Origin: an uncultured Candidatus Binatia bacterium
GTDB lineage: Bacteria; Desulfobacterota; Binatia; Bin18
Direction: 5' to 3'
Assembly (NCBI GenBank): GCA_958296235.1
Contig: OY282457.1
Coordinates: 2,971,338 to 3,035,337, forward strand
DNA length: 64,000 nt
Shown here: positions 7,295 through 15,555 of the stretch, piece by piece
Layout of the letters: each line of letters begins with the position of its first letter
Numbering within the stretch: position 1 is the first letter of the stretch
Translations under genes and position numbers: made by a program
Notes under the pieces: model-generated
Seen by the model: the letters and a program-made list of their open reading frames with translations, nothing else
Told to the model about the DNA's origin: nothing
Database searches by the model: none

Positions 7295-8449
7295 ATGGCC
7301 GACCGCGATATCAAGAACGCAGTCCAGGACATTGAGTGTCCGGTGTTTGAAAACCCGGCCTTCACCATCCCTCCACCCTTGGAAGAAGCAACGGTGGCCA
7401 TTGTGACGTCGGCGTCGCTGCATCATCCCGAGCAGGACGATTTTGCGGCGCGTGATACAAGTTACCGGGCGCTGGACGCCGCCCGGCGAGATTATATGGT
7501 CGGGCACTGGAGCCCGAACTTCGACAGCTCCGGCGTGGCCGCTGATCTCAATGTTGTCTTCCCCCTTGACCGGCTGGATGAACTGGCCGCGCGAGGCACA
7601 ATCGGCAAAGTGGCGGACACCCATCTGGCCTATGCCGGCAATCAGTTCGATCTGGCTCAGATTCGTATGGACGGCGGGCCGGCAGGCGCCGCCCTGCTCA
7701 AGGAACAGGGCGTTGACGTTGTGCTGCTGACCCCGGTGTGACCGCTGTGCACGCGTACCGTGTGTACGCTGGCGCATATTTTTGAGGCGGCCGGCATGGC
7801 GACGGTAGCGTTCGGCTCGATCCGTCAGCATATGATTGGCACTGCGCCGCCGCGCGGGCTGGCGTGCGACTTTCCGCTGGGCCGCCCGATCGGGAAACCG
7901 AATGACCCCGCGTTTCAGCACCGCGTCCTGGCGCACGCCCTCTCGATGCTGAAACGGACCGCCCCTGGGGTTGAAGACTTTGCCGAGTCCGTGACGGACC
8001 AGGAAACTGAAGCGCTGGCCTGCCCGCTGCCGCCCCGTCACGACCCGGACGCCCATCCCGCAGTTGATGAAGCCCGTGGTCTGCGGGCCGCTTATGAGCG
8101 GGCGATCACACAATACGGCAACCGGGTGGGAGCCGGGCGCGCCGTCAGCGCGGACGATATCCCTTCTGCCCTTGAGGCGTTTATCCGCATTGGCCAGGGC
8201 ACGCCGTGGAAGGAAGCCGGGATTCCCGGCGTGCCGGCTCGCGTCGCCCATGACATTCGGGGCTATTATGAAACCGCGGCCCTGGCCCTCGCCGATCATA
8301 CGCCCGCGGCCTGGGCCGGGTTGCGCTGGTTTCGGGATTCTACCCAAGCCGGCAAAGTCATGCGCGCCGCACAGCAGGCCATGAAAGATGCCGAGGTGCG
8401 GCGCGATCTGTGGTTTTTTCTGCTGCCTATGGACAGCATGCAGAGCTAA
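7295..8449 (+). CDS. Probable selenoprotein of the glycine/betaine/D-proline reductase selenoprotein B family (in-frame UGA = Sec149)
   Basis: Two collinear halves in the same frame (7295-7738 and 7742-8449) are separated by one TGA at 7739-7741. Read through as selenocysteine, they give one 384-residue protein. The residues around it read LLTPV-U-PLCTRTVCTL, i.e. a U-x-x-C redox motif at the position where GrdB/PrdB-type reductase subunits carry selenocysteine. The downstream half lacks its own ribosome-binding site and its N-terminus makes sense only as a continuation. A SECIS-like hairpin follows the UGA (7747-7775). The ATG at 7295 has a good AAGGAG. Sec-dependent subunits of this type reductively cleave C-N bonds (glycine, betaine, proline); here the gene stands without GrdA/GrdC or PrdA, so the reaction is unknown. 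A cupin gene follows by 10 bp. The alternatives are a nonsense mutation or two proteins; both fit the sequence less well. Confidence 0.8.
7747..7775 (+). promoter_or_regulatory. SECIS-like hairpin downstream of the in-frame UGA
   Basis: A perfect 6-bp upper stem (GCGTAC 7753-7758 with GTACGC 7764-7769) closes a 5-nt loop CGTGT. An AC/TG internal loop separates it from a 4-bp lower stem (GTGC with GCGC-type pairing, one wobble). The second loop base is G, 18 nt after the UGA. Both the position and the loop fit the published bacterial SECIS consensus (small apical loop with G in the first two positions, about 16-37 nt after UGA). Confidence 0.65.
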
Positions 8450-8459
8450 GGGGGGAGAG

Positions 8460-8939
8460 ATGGCGTCTTTCTTATCAATGGACGATCCTGCGTTTTGGAA
8501 GCAATACCCGCAGGAACTGAAAGAGCTGGTCGAGCTGCCCTTAGACGGGGTGACCGGCCTGGCCTATTTTTTACTCGGCGACCGGAAGGACAACCCGCCC
8601 ACAGTGGTGACGCTGCGGATGGGCCCGAACTGGACCCTGCCGCGGCATGCCCACGCCTGTCATCGGTTTGAGATTGTCGTGCAGGGCACGCTGGACGTGG
8701 GCGAGCGCGTCCTCAAGCCCGGTGACGTGATGATGACGGAGCCGGGAGTGGCCTACGGCCCGCATATCGCCGGACCGGAGGGCTGTACCACATTCGAGAT
8801 TTTCAGCAACCATCGGGGGTCCTACGTCACCCTGGTTGACACCCCGGAGGGCCGGATTGAGTGCGATGTCTCCACCCGAGAAGGCATGAAGAAAATGGAA
8901 CAGGCCATGCTGCGGGATATGGAGGCTGGGGATCGTTAG
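8460..8939 (+). CDS. Cupin-domain protein
   Basis: 159 residues; ATG at 8460 directly after GGGGGGAGAG, 10 bp downstream of the selenoprotein stop, so co-transcribed. The small beta-barrel carries a cupin motif 1-like LPRHAHACHRFEIVVQGTL with the metal-ligand His/His/Glu set, GERVLKPGDVMM, and a motif 2-like GPHIAGPEGCTTFEIF. Cupins of this size bind Fe, Mn or Ni and act as dioxygenases, isomerases or ligand sensors. The tight linkage suggests that it acts on the substrate or product of the selenoprotein, but this is inference. Confidence 0.75.
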   Translation: MASFLSMDDPAFWKQYPQELKELVELPLDGVTGLAYFLLGDRKDNPPTVVTLRMGPNWTLPRHAHACHRFEIVVQGTLDVGERVLKPGDVMMTEPGVAYGPHIAGPEGCTTFEIFSNHRGSYVTLVDTPEGRIECDVSTREGMKKMEQAMLRDMEAGDR

Positions 8940-9470
8940 TGGTCAGGTGCGAGGTTTTCGTTTCGAGTCGGCAGTGTTTCGTGAGAACCCCCCTCACCCC
9001 AGCTCCCTTCGCCTCCGTTCGTGCTGAGCGTAGCCCCATAGGGGCGAAGTCGAAGTACGCTCAGGACAGGCGCACCTGCCAGGGGAGAGGGAGCAAAAGG
9101 GAAAGGCCAGCCGTCCGTAGCGACACAGCAGCGTGAAGCGGGCTTGCCACTCGCCACCGTCCATTCATTATGCCTCTTTTCCCTGCGCTCTTTTACGGTT
9201 GGGTCGTCACCGCCTGTGCGTTCGTTGTCCCCTTTGTGACTACGGGGCGCAATACTCCTTTGGGGTGTTCTTGCCCGCCATGTTGGATGAACTGGGCTGG
9301 CGGCGTGTCAGCCTGGGCGGGGGTTTTCGCTCTACACTATGGTCTATAGCGGCAAACTGGATCAGCGGCCGGCGGTTTCTCGGCGTGAAACGTGAATGGT
9401 GGCGCTCCACCAGTTGCCCGTCCCTGCTTTCCAGGATAAGACCGAGCGATCAAAACAACCGAGAGGGATG
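8940..9470. other. Intergenic region with repeat fragment and MFS pseudogene
   Basis: Contains a CCCCTCACCCCAGCTCCC-type repeat piece (about 8990-9010), a fragment of the 129-bp dispersed repeat (9012-9070) and a decayed transporter gene (9170-9412). No intact gene is visible. Confidence 0.6.
9170..9412 (+). pseudogene. Decayed N-terminus of an MFS transporter
   Basis: Fragments of a major-facilitator N-terminus are spread over three frames. The first reads MPLFPALFYGWVVTACAFVV from 9170. After a frameshift near 9238 it continues DYGAQYSFGVFLPAMLDELG and WRRVSL. After another near 9330 it continues FSLYTMVYSG, then WISGRR in yet another frame. The segments are collinear with TM1-TM2 of oxalate/formate- or monocarboxylate-type MFS proteins, of about 400 residues when intact. 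Everything after about residue 80 is missing, and a GST gene begins shortly after. A clear non-functional remnant. Confidence 0.7.
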
Positions 9471-10142
9471 ATGAGCATGGCATCAGACATCACGTTTCAC
9501 TACTTCCACGGGAGAGGAATCGGAGAGCCGATCCGCCTCCTGTTCACCGTCGGTGAGATAGCATTTACAGACCGGCGCTATACCGTAGACGAATTCGCCA
9601 ATATGGCCGCGTTCAAAGCCCAGCTCCCTTTCGGACAAATGCCCGCCCTTGAAGTGGACGGCGTATTCCTGGGTCAGACTGACAGTATCGCTCGTCTTGC
9701 CGCGCGCCTGGCTGGCTTGTATCCGTCGGACCCCATTGAGGCGGCGCGCAGTGATATGATCGTCGTGCATCAAGCAGAAATGCAGTCCGCCCTGGCCAAG
9801 ATGAGTTTTGACGGTGTGCCCGGCGCGCCGGGGACGAAAATGGTGCCGCAGGAAGAGCGGCAGAAACGCATCGCCACGTGGCTTGAGACCACACTGCCGG
9901 GCGCCCTGCTGCGCCTGGAAAAGCTCTCACAGGAGTCCTGTATGGTGGGCTCACAGCTCTCGTGGGCCGATATCTGCGTCTTCAATCGGTTGAACCAACT
10001 GTTCGACCTGAACGCAGACGTGTTGCACGCTGATTTTCCAAAACTCCAGGCGGTGTACGAACGGGTCGCGGCGTTGCCGCAAATCCGGGCATGGATACAG
10101 GCCCACCAAGAGGACTATCCCCGATTCAGCGCGGGTGGCTAG
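9471..10142 (+). CDS. Glutathione S-transferase family protein (sigma/GSTP-like)
   Basis: About 223 residues. The start at 9471 is chosen because AGAGG at 9462-9466 is well spaced; the in-frame ATGs at 9468 and 9477 are alternatives. The N-terminal thioredoxin-like domain starts ITFHYFHGRGIGEPIRLLF, the pattern of sigma/mu/pi-type GSTs with a catalytic Tyr. QMPALEVDG (cis-Pro loop) and TDSIARLAARLAG (glutathione gamma-Glu site) follow. The C-terminal helical domain contains SQLSWADICVFNRLNQLFDL. It probably conjugates glutathione to electrophiles or isomerises substrates. It lies between a dead transporter and a dispersed repeat, alone in its transcription unit. Confidence 0.82.
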   Translation: MSMASDITFHYFHGRGIGEPIRLLFTVGEIAFTDRRYTVDEFANMAAFKAQLPFGQMPALEVDGVFLGQTDSIARLAARLAGLYPSDPIEAARSDMIVVHQAEMQSALAKMSFDGVPGAPGTKMVPQEERQKRIATWLETTLPGALLRLEKLSQESCMVGSQLSWADICVFNRLNQLFDLNADVLHADFPKLQAVYERVAALPQIRAWIQAHQEDYPRFSAGG

Positions 10143-10170
10143 CGCAATTCACCATTATGTGTAGCTGCCC

Positions 10171-10299
10171 GTCATTCCGGCGAAAGCCGGAATCCAGGCC
10201 CTTCGACTTCGCTTCGCTACGCTCAGGGCGAACGCGCGTGCTGAGCGTAGCCCGAAGGGCGAAGTCGAAGCATGGATATCGGATCACGTCCGGCATGAC
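10171..10299 (-). repeat. 129-bp dispersed repeat, copy B (inverted relative to copy A)
   Basis: Reverse-complement copy of the element at 6998-7126, identical in length and differing at only a few positions. The flank GTGTAGC just outside is shared too. The pair brackets the selenoprotein-cupin-GST segment. Confidence 0.75.
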
Positions 10300-10323
10300 G
10301 GGAGCCTCCTGCGCGGCTCCAGC

Positions 10324-11640
10324 CTATCGGGAAGCGCTCTCAGAAAAGGGATAGGGCAGCAGATGCTCTTTTGCATTCAGGTCGTGGATGGAAGCACAGC
10401 CCAGGAGCCGCAGGGTATCCTCAATTTCTTTTTTCAGGATGGCAAACGCCTTGCGCACTCCCGCTTCTCCACCCGCCCCAAGACCGTACACATAGGCCCG
10501 TCCGGCTAAGACCGCATCCGCGCCGTGGGCTAAGGCAATGACGACATCTCCGCCGGAACGAATGCCGCCGTCTAACAAGATTGTCAGCTTGGAGTCCTTG
10601 AGTTCGGCTGCGATGTCTTTCAGGACGTATAAGCTTGGGTAGACGCGATCCATCTGGCGACCGCCGTGGTTGGAGATGATAATGCCGTCCACGCCATGTT
10701 CGACCGCCAGCCGGGCATCTTCGACACATTGGACGCCCTTCACGAGGATAGGCTTATCCGTCCCCCAGATTTTCCGAATCCAGGGCAGATGCTCCCAGGT
10801 GACAACCGAAGCGCGCAGTTGAGCCCCAACGTCCGCGTAGGGCATGGGCTGTCCGTCGTTCAGAATGACATTGCGGAATTGCATCAGCCCGCCGTCCGCG
10901 TAAAAGCTCTTCAGCCAGGAGAGATGGGGGAGCATCTGCGGGCCAAATTGCAGTTTCTGGAAGGGCGTGCCGTTAATCGCTCGTGAGGCACCCAGCCATT
11001 CGTGCCGGGCGCGATTCCCGGCGACCGCGGTATCAATGGTCAGCACCAGCGCAGAATAGCCGGCGTTTTTCGCCCGTTCGATACCGCGGGCGGCGACGTC
11101 TTTTCCCCCAACGAGATAGAGCTGATACCAACACGGTCCGGGCGAGGCGGCGCTGACTTCTTCCAGGTCGGTCCCCGTCAGGGTGGAGAGCGTGCATATC
11201 GTCCCGGCTTCACCGACCGCCTTGGCAGCGACGGCTTCGCCGCGCGGCCAGAGCATGCGGGTACTGCCTATCGGCGCGGCGATAACCGGCAGGGCAATGG
11301 CGTGTCCCAGAATTTCGGTCCGTATCTCTACTGTGTCAAGCTGGACCGCACTTCTCGGCTTAAAGCGTTCTCTTTGAAAGGCTTTGACATTATCTCTGAG
11401 CGTGATTTCATTATCGGCCCCACCACGATAATATTCCCTCACAATCGGCGGCACGCGCTGCTCCATCACCTGTCGGAGATGATCGATGGTGACACATTTT
11501 TCGACCGCTCTGGCCCAGCGCTTCGCGCTTCTGGCATGAGACCGTTGGAGGTAGGGGCGCAGCAGCCGCAGCCCGGCAGGGTGTTCGTTGAGAGCAGACG
11601 TGCGCCCGAGATTCCGTTCGAGAGTCTGCGGGTGAGTCAT
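10324..11640 (-). CDS. FMN-dependent alpha-hydroxyacid oxidase/dehydrogenase
   Basis: 438 residues from the ATG at 11640, which has AGGAG about 10 bp upstream; family members average 360-400, so the first about 50 residues are an extension. The core is the glycolate oxidase/lactate dehydrogenase TIM barrel: VPPIVREYYRGGADNEITL, LPVIAAPIGSTRMLWPRGE, CWYQLYLVGGKDV, LVLTIDTAVAGNR, the active-site IIISNHGGRQMD (catalytic His and Arg) and LLDGGIRSGGDVVIALAHGA. It oxidises 2-hydroxy acids such as lactate, glycolate or mandelate to 2-oxo acids with FMN as cofactor. It stands alone between the 129-bp repeat and a toxin-antitoxin cassette. Confidence 0.88.
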   Translation of the reverse strand: MTHPQTLERNLGRTSALNEHPAGLRLLRPYLQRSHARSAKRWARAVEKCVTIDHLRQVMEQRVPPIVREYYRGGADNEITLRDNVKAFQRERFKPRSAVQLDTVEIRTEILGHAIALPVIAAPIGSTRMLWPRGEAVAAKAVGEAGTICTLSTLTGTDLEEVSAASPGPCWYQLYLVGGKDVAARGIERAKNAGYSALVLTIDTAVAGNRARHEWLGASRAINGTPFQKLQFGPQMLPHLSWLKSFYADGGLMQFRNVILNDGQPMPYADVGAQLRASVVTWEHLPWIRKIWGTDKPILVKGVQCVEDARLAVEHGVDGIIISNHGGRQMDRVYPSLYVLKDIAAELKDSKLTILLDGGIRSGGDVVIALAHGADAVLAGRAYVYGLGAGGEAGVRKAFAILKKEIEDTLRLLGCASIHDLNAKEHLLPYPFSESASR

Positions 11641-11808
11641 CGATACGCTGCTCCTATTCCTCAATATGTCCGGGGCGGGTGTATATGCTACGGTTTTTTG
11701 GATGCAGCGAGAGAGTGATATTGTAATCGTAGAAGCTGTAAGAATCAGAATGATGATCTGGTTCGTCTCTTGCCAAATACGCGCACAAAATATCCTCTCG
11801 TCTATTTT

Positions 11809-11991
11809 TTAAGTTTTCCGGGGCGAGCGTATCGAGGGTGACTTTTCTGCCTTCTGCCGGGAACGCAAATTTTCCGTGCGTTTCCCCCAAAATTCCAATT
11901 CTTCCTGTTTTGATTTCCCCGAGAGCAATCGAGCAACATACTCGGCACCGAGACGTTTCAGGGCTACGCATTGAGGTTCACAAATTGTCAT
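11809..11991 (-). CDS. Small hypothetical protein coupled to a PIN toxin
   Basis: 60 residues, beginning inside the last codons of the PIN gene (14-bp overlap). The core pattern MTICEPQCVALKRLGAEYVA and KQEELEFWGKRTENLRSRQ resembles a small 'LEFW..RTE.LR..Q' protein that I recall as accompanying PIN-domain genes; its function is unknown to me. The frame ends in a basic tail after a possible drift point, since the sequence further downstream (11660-11800) stays open in another frame. It may be truncated by a frameshift. Confidence 0.5.
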   Translation of the reverse strand: MTICEPQCVALKRLGAEYVARLLSGKSKQEELEFWGKRTENLRSRQKAEKSPSIRSPRKT

Positions 11992-12433
11992 ATTGAATTA
12001 CCTCTAACGGAGAATAGATGCCAATGTGACCGTGGCCATTAAGCACGTTGACTGCATTATATTTTGGGATTTTATCAAAATGGACAATATGTCTGAAATT
12101 CCAGCTTACTATAAGTTCACAGCCCGATACCGTAGCGATTGCGACATGAAGAGCATCATCAAGTGATGCCTCAGTAACCACGCCTGATTTGATATAGTTT
12201 AATCGAAGCTCTAAGGCTTCTTCACTGATATCCATAATCTGGGCTGACTCTGCATATTTAGCAAAGAATGCCCGGATTTTCTCAGGAGCCGGTTCTATCT
12301 CCGCTTCAACAACAGCAGAGGTCGCCAGGATAAACCGCCCGGCATCAATTTCATTAAAGAATTGTCTGCTCGACTCAGAAAACTCTCGGTCAAATACACC
12401 ACCAAAGACCGATGTATCCGCGTATATCTTCAT
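11978..12433 (-). CDS. PIN-domain protein, probable ribonuclease toxin
   Basis: 151 residues. The start MKIYADTSVFGGVFD holds the first acidic residue of the PIN active site in a DTSVFGG context. EAEIEP in the middle and SLDDALHVAIAT followed by LIVSWNFRHIV supply the other acidic residues and the typical WNFRH motif. PIN toxins cleave RNA, often tRNA or rRNA. The gene follows the small upstream protein (12440-12667) by 6 bp and overlaps the next small frame, giving a three-gene cassette. Base composition is visibly lower in GC than in the neighbouring metabolic genes, which suggests acquisition by transfer. Confidence 0.82.
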   Translation of the reverse strand: MKIYADTSVFGGVFDREFSESSRQFFNEIDAGRFILATSAVVEAEIEPAPEKIRAFFAKYAESAQIMDISEEALELRLNYIKSGVVTEASLDDALHVAIATVSGCELIVSWNFRHIVHFDKIPKYNAVNVLNGHGHIGIYSPLEVIQYDNL

Positions 12434-12439
12434 CTCGTC

Positions 12440-12667
12440 TCAAATTCGTCGCTTAAGAGGAGTCGAGTCATTCGCTTGACTCGGCTTCCCCAAAACCAGC
12501 TTGGCCTGGGTCCAGTCCGGTTTCAGGTCGTGTTCTTCCGGATCGTCCGCGATCAGCTTTTCCAGCCTCTCATCCGTCAGCGCATCGACTTTGGTCCAAT
12601 CGGTCTTACTGGGCAACGTTTTGAGTGCTTCAAGCATATAGTGCTTGATATATTCTTTTTTCTTCAT
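12440..12667 (-). CDS. Small putative antitoxin
   Basis: 75 residues from the ATG at 12667 (an in-frame TTG at 12676 is possible). The N-terminus MKKKEYIKHYMLEALKTLPS and TDWTKVDALTDERLEKLIAD resemble the N-terminal half of BrnA/DUF4415-type antitoxins ('DW..VDALTDE.I...I..DP'), but the DNA-binding C-terminus is not recognisable. The location directly in front of a PIN-domain gene supports an antitoxin role. It is also in the lower-GC patch. Confidence 0.6.
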   Translation of the reverse strand: MKKKEYIKHYMLEALKTLPSKTDWTKVDALTDERLEKLIADDPEEHDLKPDWTQAKLVLGKPSQANDSTPLKRRI

Positions 12668-12682
12668 CTCTGGCAAGCAATC

Positions 12683-13711
12683 TCAGCCGAACTCCGGCAT
12701 GACCCGCGTGGCGAACAACTCCATTGAACGTTCGGACTGAGCCTGGGGCAGACTGCCCCAGGCGAGCGACACCAGAATATAGTTGCAGCCGGTCTGCTCG
12801 AAGTAGGCCGCAATCTCGTCCTGCACCCGGCTGGGAGAGCCGACGATGGCGACGTCCAGACTGCGGGCGACCTGGAGGTCGGGTGTGAACAGGGTGTGGG
12901 CCACGCCGAAGTCGAGCCACAGCTTTTCGATGTTGGCGTAGTAATCCTTATACGCCGGGGTGGCGATGGCTTCGGCCTCCTGGTCGGTGTCCGCCACAAA
13001 GACATGGCGGAACGCGCCCATTTTCGGCGTTTCGACCTGGGGGTTGAGGTTCAGCGGATTGTCCCGATTGTGCGACCACATTTCCTGGTACTGGGTGGTC
13101 AGCTCTTTAAGACCGCTGTTGGGTCCGCCGCTCGCCATATGCATGCCGCGCTCCGCGGCAAAGCGGAGGCTGTTCGCATTGATGACCCCATACCAGAACG
13201 GCGGGTTGGGCGTTTGCTTGGGATGCAGTTCCATCGGGACATCGACACATTGGTAATACTTGCCCGTGTAGGTAAGTCGCTCCTGACGCAGGCCGGCGCT
13301 GACCATTTCCAGGGCTTCTTCAAACATGGCCCGCGAGTGCAAAAACGGCACCTCAAAATAGGCTTGCTCAAACGGCGATACGCCACGCCCGACCCCGATT
13401 TCCAGGCGGCCAGCGCTCATATGATCGAGCATACAGATTTCGCTGATCAGCCGCAGCGGATGATACAGCGGCAGCAAATACACCAGCGGCCCTAAACGAA
13501 TGCGTTTGGTGCGCTGGATGGCCGCGGAGAGAAAGACGCTCGGAGACGGGGCCATGCCCAGCGGCGTGGCGTGGTGTTCGGCCAGGTGATAGCCGTAAAA
13601 ACCGGCTTCATCAGCCATCTTGAGGAGTCGCAGGCGTCCCTCATACAATTCACCCAGCGAGTCTGCCCTGCGCTCCAGGTGGTCAAAAATTCCAAAAGCA
13701 ACAGTACCCAT
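12683..13711 (-). CDS. Luciferase-like flavin-dependent monooxygenase
   Basis: 342 residues, ATG at 13711 with GAGG about 9 bp upstream. Family landmarks are EAGFYGYHLAEHHATPLGMA, IRLGPLVYLLPLYHPLRLIS, LDHMSAGRLEIGVGRGVSPF, then YYQCVDVP and the C-terminal ILVSLAWGSL segment. The HLAEHH and LPLYHPLRL motifs place it with alkanal/nitrile-type LLM oxygenases that use FMNH2 supplied by a reductase, although no reductase gene is near. It follows another LLM gene (13772-14740) with about 60 bp between, so the two may form an operon. Substrate unknown. Confidence 0.85.
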   Translation of the reverse strand: MGTVAFGIFDHLERRADSLGELYEGRLRLLKMADEAGFYGYHLAEHHATPLGMAPSPSVFLSAAIQRTKRIRLGPLVYLLPLYHPLRLISEICMLDHMSAGRLEIGVGRGVSPFEQAYFEVPFLHSRAMFEEALEMVSAGLRQERLTYTGKYYQCVDVPMELHPKQTPNPPFWYGVINANSLRFAAERGMHMASGGPNSGLKELTTQYQEMWSHNRDNPLNLNPQVETPKMGAFRHVFVADTDQEAEAIATPAYKDYYANIEKLWLDFGVAHTLFTPDLQVARSLDVAIVGSPSRVQDEIAAYFEQTGCNYILVSLAWGSLPQAQSERSMELFATRVMPEFG

Positions 13712-13771
13712 AGGTTAATCCTCGTGCGGTACGCCCCTCACCCCCCTCCCAGCGGGAGAGGGGAAATATAT

Positions 13772-14740
13772 TCATTCCCCCATCCGAGGCAACACCTGGT
13801 CCGTGAATTGGAGAAAACTTTCATGGCTCAGCGGCGCGCCAATGATGTAGTCCAGATGGATTTCTTCATGTAGGCGCGCAAGCTCGTCTCTGACCTTCTC
13901 CGGCGTGCCGTGAATGACGACTTCGTTCACATAACGCTGAACCGGGTCGCCCGCGCCGTACATCTCGGGCGGCACATAGGTATCCACCAGCCATTTCGCT
14001 CCCTGACGGGCGACTTCGGCGGCCTTTTCCTGGGTAGAAGCAATGGCCAGGAGACGCGCCATGGGTATCTGACGGCCTTCAATGGAATAGCCGTGGAGTT
14101 CGAGCGTATCCCGGTACAATTCCCATTTGTGACCTAATTCCGCATGGGTGGCGTGCGGGTCCATGAGGATCGAATGGCCGGCGGAAGCGGCCCACTCAAT
14201 CGCCGACGGTGAAGAGGCCGCGGCCCACACGGGTGGATGCGGTTGTTGCAGGGGCTTGGGCAAGACTTCGACGTTATCGAACGAGAAATACTTGCCGGTA
14301 TAGGTCAGGCGGTCAGTGGTCCAGGCTTTGAGCACGATGTCTACGGTTTCCCGAAAGCGGGCGTGGCTTTCCTCGATTGGGACTCCGAAGGCTTTGAACT
14401 CCTTGAGGTCAAAGCCGCGCCCGGCCCCCCAGTTCACCCGGCCGCCTGACAGCGTATCGAGCAGCGCGATTTCCTCGGCCAGCCGCAGCGGATGGTAGAA
14501 GCCGGCCAGGCACACGCCGGTCCCGATCCGAATATTCCTGGTGCGGGCCGCGGCGTACGTTCCCATGACCGGGATCGAAGGGCACACGCTATAGTCATTA
14601 AAATGGTGCTCGGTCAGCCAGACCGCATCGTAGCCGTTTTGATCCATGATCTGGATCCGTTCCAAACCGCGCTGATATACGGTCGCCAGCTCGGTCCGCC
14701 GGCCCGGCCAGCTAAAGAATTGAAGAATGCCGAATTTCAC
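13772..14740 (-). CDS. Luciferase-like flavin-dependent monooxygenase
   Basis: 322 residues; ATG at 14740 preceded by GGAAGGAGAATCGC. Landmarks are GYDAVWLTEHHFNDYSVCPS, IRIGTGVCLAGFYHPLRLAE, LDTLSGGRVNWGAGRGFDL, YTGKYFSFDNVEVLPKPLQQ and a C-terminal DYIIGAPLSHE. It is a homologue of, but not a recent duplicate of, the next gene. It diverges from the TetR gene at 14885, which may regulate it. The gap to the following gene contains a short CTCCCAGCGGGAGAG-type repeat. Confidence 0.85.
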   Translation of the reverse strand: MKFGILQFFSWPGRRTELATVYQRGLERIQIMDQNGYDAVWLTEHHFNDYSVCPSIPVMGTYAAARTRNIRIGTGVCLAGFYHPLRLAEEIALLDTLSGGRVNWGAGRGFDLKEFKAFGVPIEESHARFRETVDIVLKAWTTDRLTYTGKYFSFDNVEVLPKPLQQPHPPVWAAASSPSAIEWAASAGHSILMDPHATHAELGHKWELYRDTLELHGYSIEGRQIPMARLLAIASTQEKAAEVARQGAKWLVDTYVPPEMYGAGDPVQRYVNEVVIHGTPEKVRDELARLHEEIHLDYIIGAPLSHESFLQFTDQVLPRMGE

Positions 14741-14852
14741 GCGATTCTCCTTCCGGGCGATTAAGTGCCGTCGCCAAGTATAGCGTGATTAGGGCGGAAG
14801 TCTGCCCCCTCCTGACCTGTGGCTCGGGCGTCATTCTTCGACCGGCCTTGAT

Positions 14853-14872
14853 TTAACTGTTCGTTCGGTTAA
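14853..14872. promoter_or_regulatory. Candidate TetR operator
   Basis: An imperfect 20-bp palindrome with outer arms TTAAC and GTTAA and a central CG lies 12 bp before the tetR start, in the divergent promoter region. Its size and position are typical for an autoregulatory TetR-family site controlling both directions. Confidence 0.5.
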
Positions 14873-14884
14873 TTATGAGCCGTC

Positions 14885-15544
14885 ATGGCTCGTCCCGTCA
14901 AAACACCCTCATCCCCGGACTATCGCGCCAGGATTGGCACGGTTGCCGAGGCGCTGTTCGCCGAGCGCGGTTTTGACGGCGCCTCGATTCGGGAGATTGC
15001 CGAACAGGCCGGCGCGACCAAGGCGCTCATCTACCACTATTACGACAATAAAGAGGCCCTGTATCAGACGCTGCTTGAGGATGCGGTGAGCGGGGTGGTG
15101 ACGCAGGTTGAAGCGATTGCCGGGAATGGGACTGAGCCCGAGGCGCAGATTCGGGCCGTGGTTCAGGTGTTCATTGACGCCTATCACGACGCGCCGCACC
15201 GATTTCAGATGGTGCAACGGACCATTGACGACCATCATGCGATTGCCGCGGTGCTGGCCGAACGCTGGTTTTCACGGGCGCACCGCGCCTTGCAGGCCAT
15301 TGTGGCGCGCGGCGTGCGCCAGGGCAGTTTGAAGCCGTTGCCGGTCCAGATGACCCCATTCGCTGTCATCGGTCTCGTTATCCACACCCTGCGCGGACAA
15401 AAACTTGTGGGTCATGTTGATCCGAAATTGTCCGGCGAGCAGGTATTGACCGCCTTGCCGGACCTGGTTCTGGCCTTGCTCACTGCCGAATCCAGCCATC
15501 CAGAAACCAGACACAGCAGCGCCAAAACAGGCGAGACAGCATAG
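14885..15544 (+). CDS. TetR/AcrR-family transcriptional regulator
   Basis: 219 residues. The N-terminal helix-turn-helix is clear: AEALFAERGFDGASIREIAE followed by QAGATKALIYHYYDNKEALY. The C-terminal ligand-binding domain contains many His and aromatic residues and resembles TetR_C domains that bind hydrophobic acyl compounds. It sits 11 bp upstream of an RND exporter gene in the same direction, so it probably represses its own operon, and perhaps the divergent flavin monooxygenase, until a lipid-like ligand binds. The candidate operator is at 14853-14872. Confidence 0.88.
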   Translation: MARPVKTPSSPDYRARIGTVAEALFAERGFDGASIREIAEQAGATKALIYHYYDNKEALYQTLLEDAVSGVVTQVEAIAGNGTEPEAQIRAVVQVFIDAYHDAPHRFQMVQRTIDDHHAIAAVLAERWFSRAHRALQAIVARGVRQGSLKPLPVQMTPFAVIGLVIHTLRGQKLVGHVDPKLSGEQVLTALPDLVLALLTAESSHPETRHSSAKTGETA

Positions 15545-15555
15545 AGGAACACTGA

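Noticed and set aside
7739..7741. TGA as a genuine stop separating two genes
   Set aside because: Both halves are in the same frame and collinear with one family, the downstream half has no ribosome-binding site, and the UGA sits at a known Sec position with a SECIS-like hairpin.
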